From DASQMT01 sp963835735 (GTDB lineage: Bacteria > Actinomycetota > Thermoleophilia > Solirubrobacterales > Solirubrobacteraceae): 64,000 bases of DNA. Position 1 is the first letter of the stretch. Each line of letters opens with the position of its first letter. The notes under the pieces were generated by a model, which saw nothing but the letters and a program-made list of their open reading frames with translations, was not told where the DNA came from and did no database searches. Positions 28,171-35,951 of this stretch are shown here, one piece after another. The position numbers were made by a program, and so were the translations under genes. Where the stretch lies: assembly GCA_963835735.1 (NCBI GenBank), contig CAWIGP010000007.1, forward strand, positions 1 to 64,000, read 5' to 3'.

Positions 28171-28524
28171 CTACGAGTACACGGGGGCGAGGTCGATGTA
28201 GACGTTGAGCGAGTCGACGAGCTCCCCTCGGCGATGCAGCACCGATGCGCACGGCACCGTCACCGACGCGCCGTCGGTGCGCTCGTAGGTGACGTCGACC
28301 TCGAGCGCGACCGTGTCGCCTGCCCGGTGGGCGGCCTTGATGTCATGGCGCAGCCCGCCGATCGTCGACCAGAAGCCCGCGATCGCCTCTCCCACCTCGG
28401 TCTTGCCCTGCGCCGGCGGGTTGTTGCCGAACCGCACCACGACGTCGTCGGTGTGGTGCGAGAGCCAGCGCTCGAGCGCCATCGCGTCGACGTCGTCGTA
28501 GTACTCCTTGATCCAATCACCCAT
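28171..28524 (-). CDS. NTF2-like/SnoaL-fold small protein
   Basis: A 117-residue single-domain protein with the cone-shaped NTF2 fold pattern: N-terminal helix (MGDWIKEYYDDVDAMALERW), strand DDVVVRFGNNPPAQGKTEV, and C-terminal strands YERTDGASVTVPCASVLH and LNVYIDLAPVY. Members act as isomerases, dehydratases or cyclases on small polar organics. The start overlaps the end of the FAA-hydrolase gene by eight bases, so it belongs to that operon. The substrate is inferred only from context. Confidence 0.85.
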   Translation of the reverse strand: MGDWIKEYYDDVDAMALERWLSHHTDDVVVRFGNNPPAQGKTEVGEAIAGFWSTIGGLRHDIKAAHRAGDTVALEVDVTYERTDGASVTVPCASVLHRRGELVDSLNVYIDLAPVYS

Positions 28525-29401
28525 CGCCCTCTCCTCTGCTGTTGTGGTGTCGCGCGCCGATGCGCGTGGTCAACCGGCCCAGCCCCTCGATCTCGACCGT
28601 CACCACGTCTCCCGGCGCGAGGAAGCGCGGCGGCGAGTAGCCCGCGCCGACGCCCGCCGGCGTGCCGGTGGCGATGACATCACCCGGCTCGAGCGTCATG
28701 ACCGAGCGCAGGTGGGCCACGAGCGCGTCCACCGGGAACGTCATGTCGGACGTGCTCGAGTCCTGACGCAGCTCGCCGTTGACCCAGGAGCGGATCGTCA
28801 GCGCCTGCGGATCGTCGACGAACCGCGCCGGGGTGATCGCGGGCCCCAGCGGAGCCGAGCCGTCGAACCCCTTGAGCATCACCCAGTCCATGCCGAGCAC
28901 GGTCGGACCCGGCACCCAGTCGCGCACCGACAGGTCGTTCATCGGCGCGTAGCCGAAGACCTCTCCCTTCGCGCCGATGACGACCGCCAGCTCGGCCTCG
29001 TAGTCGAGCTTCTCCGCGTATCCCGGGAATTGCACGGTCGCGCCGTCGGCGACCACGGTCGTCGACGGCGGCTTGAGGAAGCTGTACGGGAACGGCTGCT
29101 GCAGCATGCCGAGCATCTCGGCGTTGTGGGCGTTGTAGTTGGCGCCGATGCAGATGAGCTTGCGCGGGATGAGCGGGGGCGCGCGCGTGACACCGTTCAG
29201 GGCCGGGGCCGAACGGGTCAGCGCGTCGCCGATCGCGTCCAGCCAGCGCGGCCCGCCGGCGATCAGCTCGCGCAAGGTCGCCGGCGCGTCCCCGCCCACC
29301 AGCGCGTCGAGCGCCATGAGCGCGCCGTCGCGCTCGACCGCCACGACCTCGGTGCCGTCGCGGCGGACGGCGGCCAGGCGGAACGCCGGCTCGTCGCTCA
29401 C
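28517..29401 (-). CDS. Fumarylacetoacetase (FAA)-family hydrolase
   Basis: A 294-residue protein starting at GTG 29401, which overlaps the stop of the C-C hydrolase gene (GTGA). The FAH core begins at IPRKLICIGANYNAHNAEM and contains the metal-binding acidic residues in KLDYEAELAVVIG, then DWVMLKGFDGSAPLGP and VIATGTPAGVGAGY. The family cleaves or decarboxylates/hydrates beta-diketo and oxo-acid products. Next to extradiol dioxygenases it could process ring-cleavage products, for example as an oxalocrotonate decarboxylase or acylpyruvase-like enzyme. Confidence 0.92.
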   Translation of the reverse strand: MSDEPAFRLAAVRRDGTEVVAVERDGALMALDALVGGDAPATLRELIAGGPRWLDAIGDALTRSAPALNGVTRAPPLIPRKLICIGANYNAHNAEMLGMLQQPFPYSFLKPPSTTVVADGATVQFPGYAEKLDYEAELAVVIGAKGEVFGYAPMNDLSVRDWVPGPTVLGMDWVMLKGFDGSAPLGPAITPARFVDDPQALTIRSWVNGELRQDSSTSDMTFPVDALVAHLRSVMTLEPGDVIATGTPAGVGAGYSPPRFLAPGDVVTVEIEGLGRLTTRIGARHHNSRGEGDG

Positions 29402-30237
29402 GACACCTCTTCCAGGAAGGCCAGGACGGTGGCGTTGAACGCCTCTGGCTGCTCGATCATCACCCAGTGGCCGCTGTTGCCGAACGCGTGAAGCTGCGCG
29501 TCGGCGAGCACGTCCATGAGCGGGAGCGAGCTCGAGGCGATCGGGACGACGCGGTCGTGATAGCCGTGGGCGAGCAGCACCGGCTGTGTGATCGAGCGCA
29601 GCTCTTGCTCGTTGAGCGCGAGGTCGTCCACGCCGGCCTGGCGCGGCTCCGGGAACATCGCCGTGAACGCGTCGCGGACCGTCGGCTCGGCACTCGCCAC
29701 GTGGCGCATCTCGACCAGCTCGTCGGTGACGATCGCCTGGTCGTGGGCGAACAGCTCGATGATCGAGCGCATCGCCGCGGGGCTCGGCTGGTAGGCCCAC
29801 ACCTCGGCGAGCCCGGGCGGCAGCTCCATGGCGACGCCCATCGTGCCCATCAGCACGATGCGGTCGATCGCCTCCGGCCGCGCGACGGCGAGCGAGAGCG
29901 CGATCGCACCGCCCATCGAGTTCCCGATCACGCTGAAGCGATCCAGCCCGAGCTCGTCGACCAGTGCGAGCGCGTGGGCGGTCCACAGCTCGCGCCCGTA
30001 CCGGACGTCGCCCGGGGGCTGCGTCCGGTTGAAGCCGACCTGATCCGGGGCGATGACGCGGAAGCGGCGGCTGAGCACCGGATACACCGCGCGCCAGTTG
30101 CTCCAGGCGGACACCCCCGGGCCCGATCCGTGCAGCAGCAGCAGCGGCGGCCCGTCCCCGGCGTCGTGGAAGAATGTGTCGATCCCCAGCGCGGTGACGG
30201 ACCGGCTGGTCGTGTCGGGGTCGATCAGCGTCGCCAT
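29398..30237 (-). CDS. Meta-cleavage product (C-C bond) hydrolase, alpha/beta fold
   Basis: A 279-residue alpha/beta hydrolase of the BphD/DmpD/HsaD type. Diagnostic features are the oxyanion loop LLLHGSGPGVSAWSNW, nucleophile Ser in GNSMGGAIAL, Asp in GYHDRVVP and His in GNSGHWVMIEQP. The enzyme hydrolyses the vinylogous 1,5-diketone formed by extradiol ring cleavage. It is the first gene of the leftward operon with FAA hydrolase, NTF2-like protein, ADH and GntR. It diverges from the extradiol dioxygenase gene, with two operator-like sites in the 81-base gap. Confidence 0.93.
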   Translation of the reverse strand: MATLIDPDTTSRSVTALGIDTFFHDAGDGPPLLLLHGSGPGVSAWSNWRAVYPVLSRRFRVIAPDQVGFNRTQPPGDVRYGRELWTAHALALVDELGLDRFSVIGNSMGGAIALSLAVARPEAIDRIVLMGTMGVAMELPPGLAEVWAYQPSPAAMRSIIELFAHDQAIVTDELVEMRHVASAEPTVRDAFTAMFPEPRQAGVDDLALNEQELRSITQPVLLAHGYHDRVVPIASSSLPLMDVLADAQLHAFGNSGHWVMIEQPEAFNATVLAFLEEVS

Positions 30238-30254
30238 GCGCGCCACGCTATCAC

Positions 30255-30269
30255 GCATAATCATTCGGC
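30255..30269. promoter_or_regulatory. GCATAATCATTCGGC operator before the C-C hydrolase operon
   Basis: The left arm GCATAATCAT is identical to that of the perfect palindrome at 21017-21031; the right arm is diverged. It lies 18-32 bases upstream of the hydrolase start in the divergent promoter region. Confidence 0.6.
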
Positions 30270-30298
30270 GTCAATCGCCTTGACAAGCGATTCGTCAA

Positions 30299-30314
30299 TT
30301 CATTATGGTCATTT
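30299..30314. promoter_or_regulatory. TTCATTATGG operator before the extradiol dioxygenase gene
   Basis: TTCATTATGGTCATTT shares TTCATTATGG exactly with the site at 36921-36938. It overlaps the position expected for the ribosome binding site of the dioxygenase gene (start 30319), so a bound repressor would block this unit. Confidence 0.5.
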
Positions 30315-30318
30315 CACG

Positions 30319-31287
30319 ATGCCGATTGCCCACGTGGCGCACGCCGAGCTGAGGGTCACGGATCTCGAGCGGTCGCGCGCCTTCTTCACCGACGTCCTCG
30401 GGCTGTTCGTGTCCGACGAGGACGACCGCCAGGTCTACCTGCGCGCCTGGCAGGATTGGGATCACCACACGCTGCTGCTCACGCAGGCCCGGACCAACGG
30501 ACTGGAGCACCTTGCGTGGCGCGTCAGCGGCCCGGATGACCTCAAGGACTTCGAGCGCCGGCTCAAGGATGCGGGCGTGGAGACCCACTGGGTGGCCGGC
30601 GGCGCTGAGCTCGGCCACGGCGACGCGCTGCGCTTCCAGACGCCGTCCGGGCTGCCGTTCGAGCTCTTCTGGGAGGTCGAGCGCCACGTCGAGCGCGATC
30701 CGGCGCTGCGATCACATCTGCCGAGCCATCCGCAGCGCTACACCGGACGCGGCGTGCACCCGCGGCGCTTCGACCACATGAACTTCCTGGTCGACGATCC
30801 GCAACTCGAGCAGGAGTTCCTGTCCGAGCAGCTGGGGATCCGCCACAACTACTACCTCACCGACGGGGGCGGCCGGCGGCTTGCGTCGTGGCTCGCCAAG
30901 ACCAACCTGTCGCACGAGATCGCGGTGATGCGAAACCGGGCGCAGTCCGGCTCGCTGCTGCACCACGTCGGGTACTACGTCGACTCGCCCGACCAGGTCC
31001 TGCGGGCGGCGACGATCCTCGCCGACGCGGGCGTCACGATCGAGTGGGGGCCGGGCTCGCACGGCACCAGCGGCGCGATCTTCCTGTACTGCTACGAGCC
31101 GTCGGGCAACCGCGTCGAGGTGTGGACGGGCGGCTTCCTGCTGTTCCCGCCCGACTGGGAGCCGATCAGATGGGACCCGGAGGTCTCGCCGCTGGGGCTG
31201 GAGATGTGGGGGTCGGCGATGCCGGACAGCTACCTGCGCTACGGCACGCCGGTGACCCCGGGCGTGACCGCCCCGCAGCCCGCGTGA
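30319..31287 (+). CDS. Type I extradiol ring-cleavage dioxygenase (VOC fold), first of two
   Basis: A 322-residue two-domain VOC protein. The C-terminal domain carries the Fe(II) triad H153 (RRFDHMNFLV), H216 (LLHHVGYYV) and E267 (GNRVEVWTG). Second-shell H248 (GSHGTSG) and Y257 are at the spacing seen in BphC-type enzymes. The reaction is meta cleavage of a catechol with O2. It heads the only rightward operon of the island and is followed by an aldolase-like gene with a GTGA overlap. The ring substituent is not predictable. Confidence 0.93.
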   Translation: MPIAHVAHAELRVTDLERSRAFFTDVLGLFVSDEDDRQVYLRAWQDWDHHTLLLTQARTNGLEHLAWRVSGPDDLKDFERRLKDAGVETHWVAGGAELGHGDALRFQTPSGLPFELFWEVERHVERDPALRSHLPSHPQRYTGRGVHPRRFDHMNFLVDDPQLEQEFLSEQLGIRHNYYLTDGGGRRLASWLAKTNLSHEIAVMRNRAQSGSLLHHVGYYVDSPDQVLRAATILADAGVTIEWGPGSHGTSGAIFLYCYEPSGNRVEVWTGGFLLFPPDWEPIRWDPEVSPLGLEMWGSAMPDSYLRYGTPVTPGVTAPQPA

Positions 31288-31925
31288 GCGCCGGCGAGCT
31301 GCTCGCCGCCGCCCGGGTCTTGGTCCGCGCCGGGCTGGTCGACGCGTTCGGGCACCTGTCAGCGCGCACCGGCGATGCGGCGCAGATCACCCCGCCGCGC
31401 CCGCTTGGCGGCGTGACGTCGGCGGGCGAGCTGCTGCCGCTCCCGCTCGACGACGCCGATGTCCTGCCGGACGACGTTCCGAGGGAGGCCTGGATCCACT
31501 GGGCGATCTACCGCCGCCACCCGGCGGTCGAGGCGATCTGCCGCGCCCAGCCGCCCGCGCCCGCGGCCGTCGCCTCGGTGGCCGGCGAGCTACCCGCGCT
31601 CCACGGCCAGGGCGCGCTGGCCGGCGCGCCGGTGCCGGTGTTCGGCGACGCGCGGCTGGTACGCGACCGCGAGCGCGCCGAGCGACTCGCCGCCCTGCTC
31701 GACGCCGCGCCGGCCGTGATCCTGCGTGGCAACGGCGCGGTCACCACCGGCGCGAGCGTCGGTCATGCGGTCGCGCGAATGGTGCTGCTCGAGCGTTCCG
31801 CTCGAATCTACCTGGCGGCGGCGGCGGCCGGCGCGCCGCGGCCGCTCGGCGCCGAGGACGTCGCCGCATGGCAGGCGAGCGGCGACGAGCTGCTCGACCG
31901 GCTGTGGGCGTACCTGCGCGACTAG
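31284..31925 (+). CDS. Class II aldolase/adducin-like protein lacking metal-binding histidines
   Basis: A 213-residue protein with the class II aldolase fold: AGLVDAFGHLSART near the start and GASVGHAVARMVLLERSARI near the end. The residues that normally hold zinc are gone. The usual H-x-H-P motif reads ICRAQPPAPAA, and the usual G-H-G reads RGNGAVTTG. It is therefore unlikely to be a zinc aldolase and may act as a metal-independent lyase or be non-catalytic. GTG 31284 overlaps the dioxygenase stop. Its stop codon shares the tetranucleotide CTAG with the stop of the convergent aldolase gene. Confidence 0.85.
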   Translation: MSAGELLAAARVLVRAGLVDAFGHLSARTGDAAQITPPRPLGGVTSAGELLPLPLDDADVLPDDVPREAWIHWAIYRRHPAVEAICRAQPPAPAAVASVAGELPALHGQGALAGAPVPVFGDARLVRDRERAERLAALLDAAPAVILRGNGAVTTGASVGHAVARMVLLERSARIYLAAAAAGAPRPLGAEDVAAWQASGDELLDRLWAYLRD

Positions 31926-32926
31926 CTCGCGAGCTCGGCGGCGATGTCGATGATCAGGTCCTCCTGGCCGCCGACCGCCTTGCGCCGGCCGACCTCGACG
32001 AGGATGTCGGCGGTGGAGACGCCGAACCGGGCGGCCGCCCGCTCGGCGTGCAGGAGGAACGACGAGTACACGCCGGCGTAGCCGAGCAGCAGCGACGCCC
32101 GGTCGACGACCTGCGGACGGTCCAGCAGCGGTCGTACGACCTCGTCGGCGACGTCGAGCATCGCCAGCGTGCGCACGCCGGTCTCGATCCCGAGCCGCTC
32201 GAACACCGCCGTCAGCACCTCGGTGGCGGCGTTGCCGGCGCCGGCGCCCATGCCGCACGTGCATCCGTCGATCCACGTGGCGCCGCTCTCGACCGCCGCC
32301 AGCGAGTTCGCGACGGCCAGCGACAGGTTCTCGTGGCCGTGGAAGCCGACCTCGGTGTCGGCGGGCGAGCCCTTCGCGCAGGGCCGCGACGCGGGCACGG
32401 ACGCCGTCCGGTGTAAGGGCCCCCGCGGAGTCGGTCACGTACACCGCCTGCGCCCCCGCGGCCTCCATGATGCGCGCCTGCTCGAGCAGTCCCGCGGGCG
32501 AGTTCATGTGGGCCAGCATCAGGAAGCCGACGGTCTCGTAGCCGAGCTCGCGGGCGAGACCGAGATGCGAGCGGCGCGATGTCGGCCTCGGTGCAATGGG
32601 TCGCCACCCGCGCGACCGCGGCGCCGACCTCGCGCGCGCGCGCCAGATCGTCCTTGACGCCGATGCCCGGCAGCAGCAGCACAGCGATGCGCGCCCGGCG
32701 CACCGCGCGCGCGCGCGGCGGCGATGAGCTCGAGCTCGTCCACGAGCGAGAAGCCGTAGGTGAACGAGGAACCGCCGAGGCCGTCGCCGTGGCTGACCTC
32801 GATCACCGGCACGCCCGCGCCGTCGAGCGCCGCGGAGACCGCGCCCACCTGCTCGACGGTCAGCCGGTGGCGCTTGGCATGGCTGCCGTCGCGCAGCGTG
32901 GAGTCGACGAGGGTGACGGCGTTCAT
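31922..32926 (-). CDS. 4-hydroxy-2-oxovalerate aldolase (DmpG/BphI/MhpE type), three +1 frameshifts
   Basis: With single bases skipped near 32707, 32568 and 32360 the product is 333 residues, the usual family length. The N-terminus has the DRE-TIM motif DSTLRDGSHAKRH. The barrel contains VSHGDGLGGSSF, LLLPGIGVKDDL, GFLMLAHM and GFHGHENLSLAVAN, with metal-binding His in HGHEN. The C-terminus is the communication domain (LLGYAGVYSSFLLHAERAA). It splits 4-hydroxy-2-oxo acids into pyruvate and an aldehyde, channelled to the dehydrogenase encoded just upstream with an ATGA overlap. As assembled it lies in four frames. Confidence 0.9.
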
Positions 32927-33780
32927 GCCGCGGCGAGCTCCTCGCCGACGCGGACCGCGGCCGAGGTCATGATGTCCAGGTTGCCGGCGTAGGCGGGCAG
33001 GTAGTCGGCCGCGCCCTCGACCTCGACGAACACGGCGACGCGGCCGTCGTCGAAGTCGGGCTCGCCGCGCAGCCGGTAGCCGGGCACGTACTGCGCCACG
33101 CGCTCGCGCATGTCCGCGATGCTGCGCCGGATCGCGTCCCGGTCCGCGTCCGGCGGGATCGCGCAGAACACCGTGTCGCGCATGATCAGCGGCGGCTCCG
33201 CCGGGTTCAGGACGATGATCGCCTTGCCGCGCTGCGCGCCGCCGATCTCCTCCAGGCCTGTCGCCGTGGTGCGGGTGAACTCGTCGATGCTCTGCCGCGT
33301 CCCGGGCCCTGCCGAGCGGCTGGAGATGGTCGCCACGATCTCCGCGTAGAGCACGTCGGTGACCGCCGAGACGGCCGCGACGATCGGGATCGTGGCCTGC
33401 CCGCCGCAGCTGATCATGTTGAGGTCCGGCGCGCGCCGGTGCTCGTCCAGGTTGACCGGCGGGACGACACCCGGGCCCAGCTTCGCCGGCGTGAGGTCGA
33501 TCGACTGCAGCCCCGCCTCGGCCAGCAGCGGCGCGTTGGCGCGGTGCGCGGCCGCCGAGGTGGCCTCGAAGACGAAGCGGCAGTGCTCGGGGTGGGAGAG
33601 GATCCACTGCACGCCGTCGGCGGAGGCCTCCAGCCCGGCGCGCGCGGCGCGCCGCAGGCCATCGGAGTCCGGATCGATGCCGACCATGGCGCGCGGCTCC
33701 AGCGTCTCGGAGCGAAGCAGCTTGTACATCAGGTCGGTGCCGATGTTTCCCGACCCGAGGATCGCGCAGGGGACCTTCAT
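32923..33780 (-). CDS. Acylating acetaldehyde dehydrogenase (DmpF/BphJ/MhpF type)
   Basis: A 285-residue protein beginning MKVPCAILGSGNIGTDLMYK, the Rossmann start of this family. C125 in NMISCGGQATIP is the catalytic cysteine forming the acyl-enzyme. GPGTRQSIDEFTRTTA and IIVLNPAEPPLIMRDTVFC are also characteristic. It oxidises the aldehyde released by the aldolase to an acyl-CoA using NAD+ and CoA. The gene overlaps both neighbours (ATGA), in the canonical order hydratase, dehydrogenase, aldolase. Confidence 0.95.
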   Translation of the reverse strand: MKVPCAILGSGNIGTDLMYKLLRSETLEPRAMVGIDPDSDGLRRAARAGLEASADGVQWILSHPEHCRFVFEATSAAAHRANAPLLAEAGLQSIDLTPAKLGPGVVPPVNLDEHRRAPDLNMISCGGQATIPIVAAVSAVTDVLYAEIVATISSRSAGPGTRQSIDEFTRTTATGLEEIGGAQRGKAIIVLNPAEPPLIMRDTVFCAIPPDADRDAIRRSIADMRERVAQYVPGYRLRGEPDFDDGRVAVFVEVEGAADYLPAYAGNLDIMTSAAVRVGEELAAA

Positions 33781-34574
33781 ACGAATCGCGTCGTCACGTC
33801 GCCGAGCTCCGCGAACTGGGCCTGCACGGAGTCCCCGGCGGCGACGGGCAGCGACGCGTGCAGCGCGCCGGCGAGCACGAGGTCGCCCTCGCGCAGCGGC
33901 ACGCCGAACTCGCCCAGCTTGTTGGCCAGCCACGCCACGCAGCGGATCGGGTTGCCGAGCACCGCGGCGCCGGCGCCGGTGGCCGCCACGGCGCCGTTGA
34001 CGCTCAGCGCCACCCCGATCAGCCGCAGGTCGAGCTGCTCGATCGGCGTCATCCGCCCGGCGCAGACGACCCGCGCCGAGGACGCGTTGTCCGCGACGGT
34101 GTCGACCAGCTTGATGTCCCAGTCGGCGATGCGGCTGTCGATGATCTCCAGCGCCGGTAGCGCGCCGGCCACCGCGCGCAACACGTCGGTGGAGCTCACG
34201 CCGGGGCCCGCGAGGTCGCGCGCCATGACGAACGCGATCTCCGCCTCGACGCGCGGCTGGATCAGCTCGCCGGTCGGGATCGGGTCGCCCTCGTCCACGA
34301 GCATGTCGTCGAGTAGCGCACCGAAGTCCGGCTCGTCAACGCCGAGCTGGCGCTGCATCGCCAGCGACGTCAGCCCGACCTTGCGACCGCGGACCAGCGC
34401 GCCGGCGTCCGCGCGTGCGGCGACGTTGAGCTGCTGGATCCGGTATGCGTCCTCGACGGTCAGCGCCGGATGCGCCGTCCGCAGCGGTGGGAGCGGCCGA
34501 CACGTGCGCTCAGCCTCGCGCAGCTGCTCGGCGAGCTCGGCGAGGAGCTGCGACTGCTCGCGGACTGCCGTCAT
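33777..34574 (-). CDS. 2-hydroxypenta-2,4-dienoate (2-keto-4-pentenoate) hydratase
   Basis: A 265-residue member of the MhpD/DmpE/TesE family. Typical segments are GRKVGLTSLAMQRQLGVDEP, the metal-binding RVEAEIAFVMARDL, ALEIIDSRIADWDIKLVDTV and the C-terminal LVLAGALHASLPVAAGDSV. It hydrates the dienoate left after C-C hydrolysis to a 4-hydroxy-2-oxo acid, which the aldolase then splits. It is coupled by overlaps to the AtaL-like gene before it and the dehydrogenase after it. Confidence 0.94.
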   Translation of the reverse strand: MTAVREQSQLLAELAEQLREAERTCRPLPPLRTAHPALTVEDAYRIQQLNVAARADAGALVRGRKVGLTSLAMQRQLGVDEPDFGALLDDMLVDEGDPIPTGELIQPRVEAEIAFVMARDLAGPGVSSTDVLRAVAGALPALEIIDSRIADWDIKLVDTVADNASSARVVCAGRMTPIEQLDLRLIGVALSVNGAVAATGAGAAVLGNPIRCVAWLANKLGEFGVPLREGDLVLAGALHASLPVAAGDSVQAQFAELGDVTTRFV

Positions 34575-35044
34575 CCGGTCCGCGCCGGAGCGCCCTCGGC
34601 GACCATCCGGCGCGTCGCCCCCAGGGTGGCCGCGGCGGCCTTCAGGTAGTCGCCGGACATCGTCTGCTCGTAGTCGGTCTCCTCCTGGCTCCCCGGCTCG
34701 ACGCCGGCTAGCGTGAGGTCGAACGAGAACCGCAGCGCGAGCCCGTCCTGGCCCTCCAGGATCTCGTTGCGGATCGTGCCGAGCACGCTGCCCTTGAGGC
34801 GCTCGAACGTGACGCGCTGCTCGGGCTCCAGCGTGATGCGCTCGGTGAACCGCTCGCCGCGGAACTCGATCTCGCGCTCGAGGCCGTCGTCGAAGCGCTG
34901 TGTCACCTGGCAGTAGGTCATCGCCGGCACGAACGGGAGCGCGTTCTCCGCCTTGAGCTCCAGGCCGCGCCAGACGTCGGCGCGCGTGAGCGTCACCGGC
35001 TCGCCGGGCGGGTTCACGGGAACGGTCGTCGACACTGAGATCAC
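34571..35044 (-). CDS. AtaL-like (DUF1857) SRPBCC-fold protein
   Basis: A 157-residue protein with the AtaL/DUF1857 pattern: VTLTRADVWRGLELKAENAL, then the PAMTYCQVTQRF strand and REIEFRGERFTERITLEPEQ. The fold forms a hydrophobic cavity for aromatic or polyketide ligands; the founding relative is associated with antibiotic biosynthesis loci. Its embedding between ring-cleavage and hydratase genes suggests it binds or converts a pathway intermediate. This role is inference; no catalytic residues are known to me. Confidence 0.8.
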   Translation of the reverse strand: MISVSTTVPVNPPGEPVTLTRADVWRGLELKAENALPFVPAMTYCQVTQRFDDGLEREIEFRGERFTERITLEPEQRVTFERLKGSVLGTIRNEILEGQDGLALRFSFDLTLAGVEPGSQEETDYEQTMSGDYLKAAAATLGATRRMVAEGAPARTG

Positions 35045-35054
35045 GGTTTCTCCT

Positions 35055-35951
35055 TTACATGAAGCCGTCGGGCGGCGGGATGCCCCAGCGGTTGGGGGCG
35101 AGCGGGTCGGGCGTCCAGCGCTTCGGCCGCTGCGGGCGGTCCTCGTGCCACGGGCGCGGCTCGAAGCAGCCGAGCGCTTCGTTCATCACGTCCAGCTGCG
35201 TGAACAGCTCCACGAGGTTCCCGTCGGGGTCGCGGTGGTAGGTGTAGATGTTGTGCCCGGGGCCGTGGCGCCCGGGTCCCCAGACCAACGGGAAGCCGTG
35301 CTGGAAGAGGAGGTCGCAGGCCGGCTGGACGTGGGCGAAGTCGCGCAGCTCGTACGCGATGTGGTGCAGCACGTTGCCGGACGCCTCGCCGCGCAGGAGG
35401 TTGAGCGAGTGGTGGTCGGCGCCACAGCGGACGAAGACGAAGAAGTCTCCGATCCAGTCCGACCAGCGGAATCCCAGCACCCCCTCGTACCAGTCCGTCA
35501 GCGTCGGCACGTCGGCCGCTCGCAGGCAGATGTGGCCGAGCTTGGTCGGGACGATGCCGCGGCCGTCGGGTCCGGGCACCTGCGCGCCCGTCGGCTCGTA
35601 CAGCTGAATCGTGTTCCCCTCCGGGTCGGCGAGCTCCAGCAGTTTGTCGATGCCCGGCTCCGCGTCGGACTTGATCTCGCTCGCCACGGCGTGGTCGGCG
35701 AGCTGGCGCGCCGCGTCGTCCAAGCCGTAGCCGGCGGCGAGCTCGAAGGCCAGGTGGGCGATCCCGTCCTGCTCACCCCGGTGCAGCTCGACGGTGTGAT
35801 GATCGATACCGGAAGTGAGATGGGCGGCGTCAGGGCCGCGCTCCAGCGCGCGGAGGCCGATCACGTCCGCGTAGTAGTCGGCGAGCCGCTCGAGGTCACG
35901 CGTTACGAAGCTCGCATGGCCGAGCTTCGCCAACTGTCCGAAGGAGATCAA
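35055..35951 (-). CDS. Type I extradiol ring-cleavage dioxygenase (VOC fold), second of two
   Basis: A 298-residue two-domain VOC protein. Fe(II) ligands are H140 (TKLGHICLR), H197 (NVLHHIAYEL) and E248 (GNLVELFTQ). Catalytic-shell H229 (GPGRHGPGHN) and Y238 are at BphC spacing. It ends with an aromatic/proline tail (NRWGIPPPDGFM). It differs markedly from the dioxygenase at 30319, so the two are not a recent duplication and may cleave different rings or isomers. The start overlaps the EthD gene stop (ATGA, 35948-35951). Confidence 0.92.
   Translation of the reverse strand: MISFGQLAKLGHASFVTRDLERLADYYADVIGLRALERGPDAAHLTSGIDHHTVELHRGEQDGIAHLAFELAAGYGLDDAARQLADHAVASEIKSDAEPGIDKLLELADPEGNTIQLYEPTGAQVPGPDGRGIVPTKLGHICLRAADVPTLTDWYEGVLGFRWSDWIGDFFVFVRCGADHHSLNLLRGEASGNVLHHIAYELRDFAHVQPACDLLFQHGFPLVWGPGRHGPGHNIYTYHRDPDGNLVELFTQLDVMNEALGCFEPRPWHEDRPQRPKRWTPDPLAPNRWGIPPPDGFM

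Noticed and set aside
32696..32720. Alternating GC run as a Z-DNA or recombination element
   Set aside because: It is inside the aldolase gene, encodes Ala-Arg repeats and coincides with a frameshift; a sequencing-prone tract is the simpler view.
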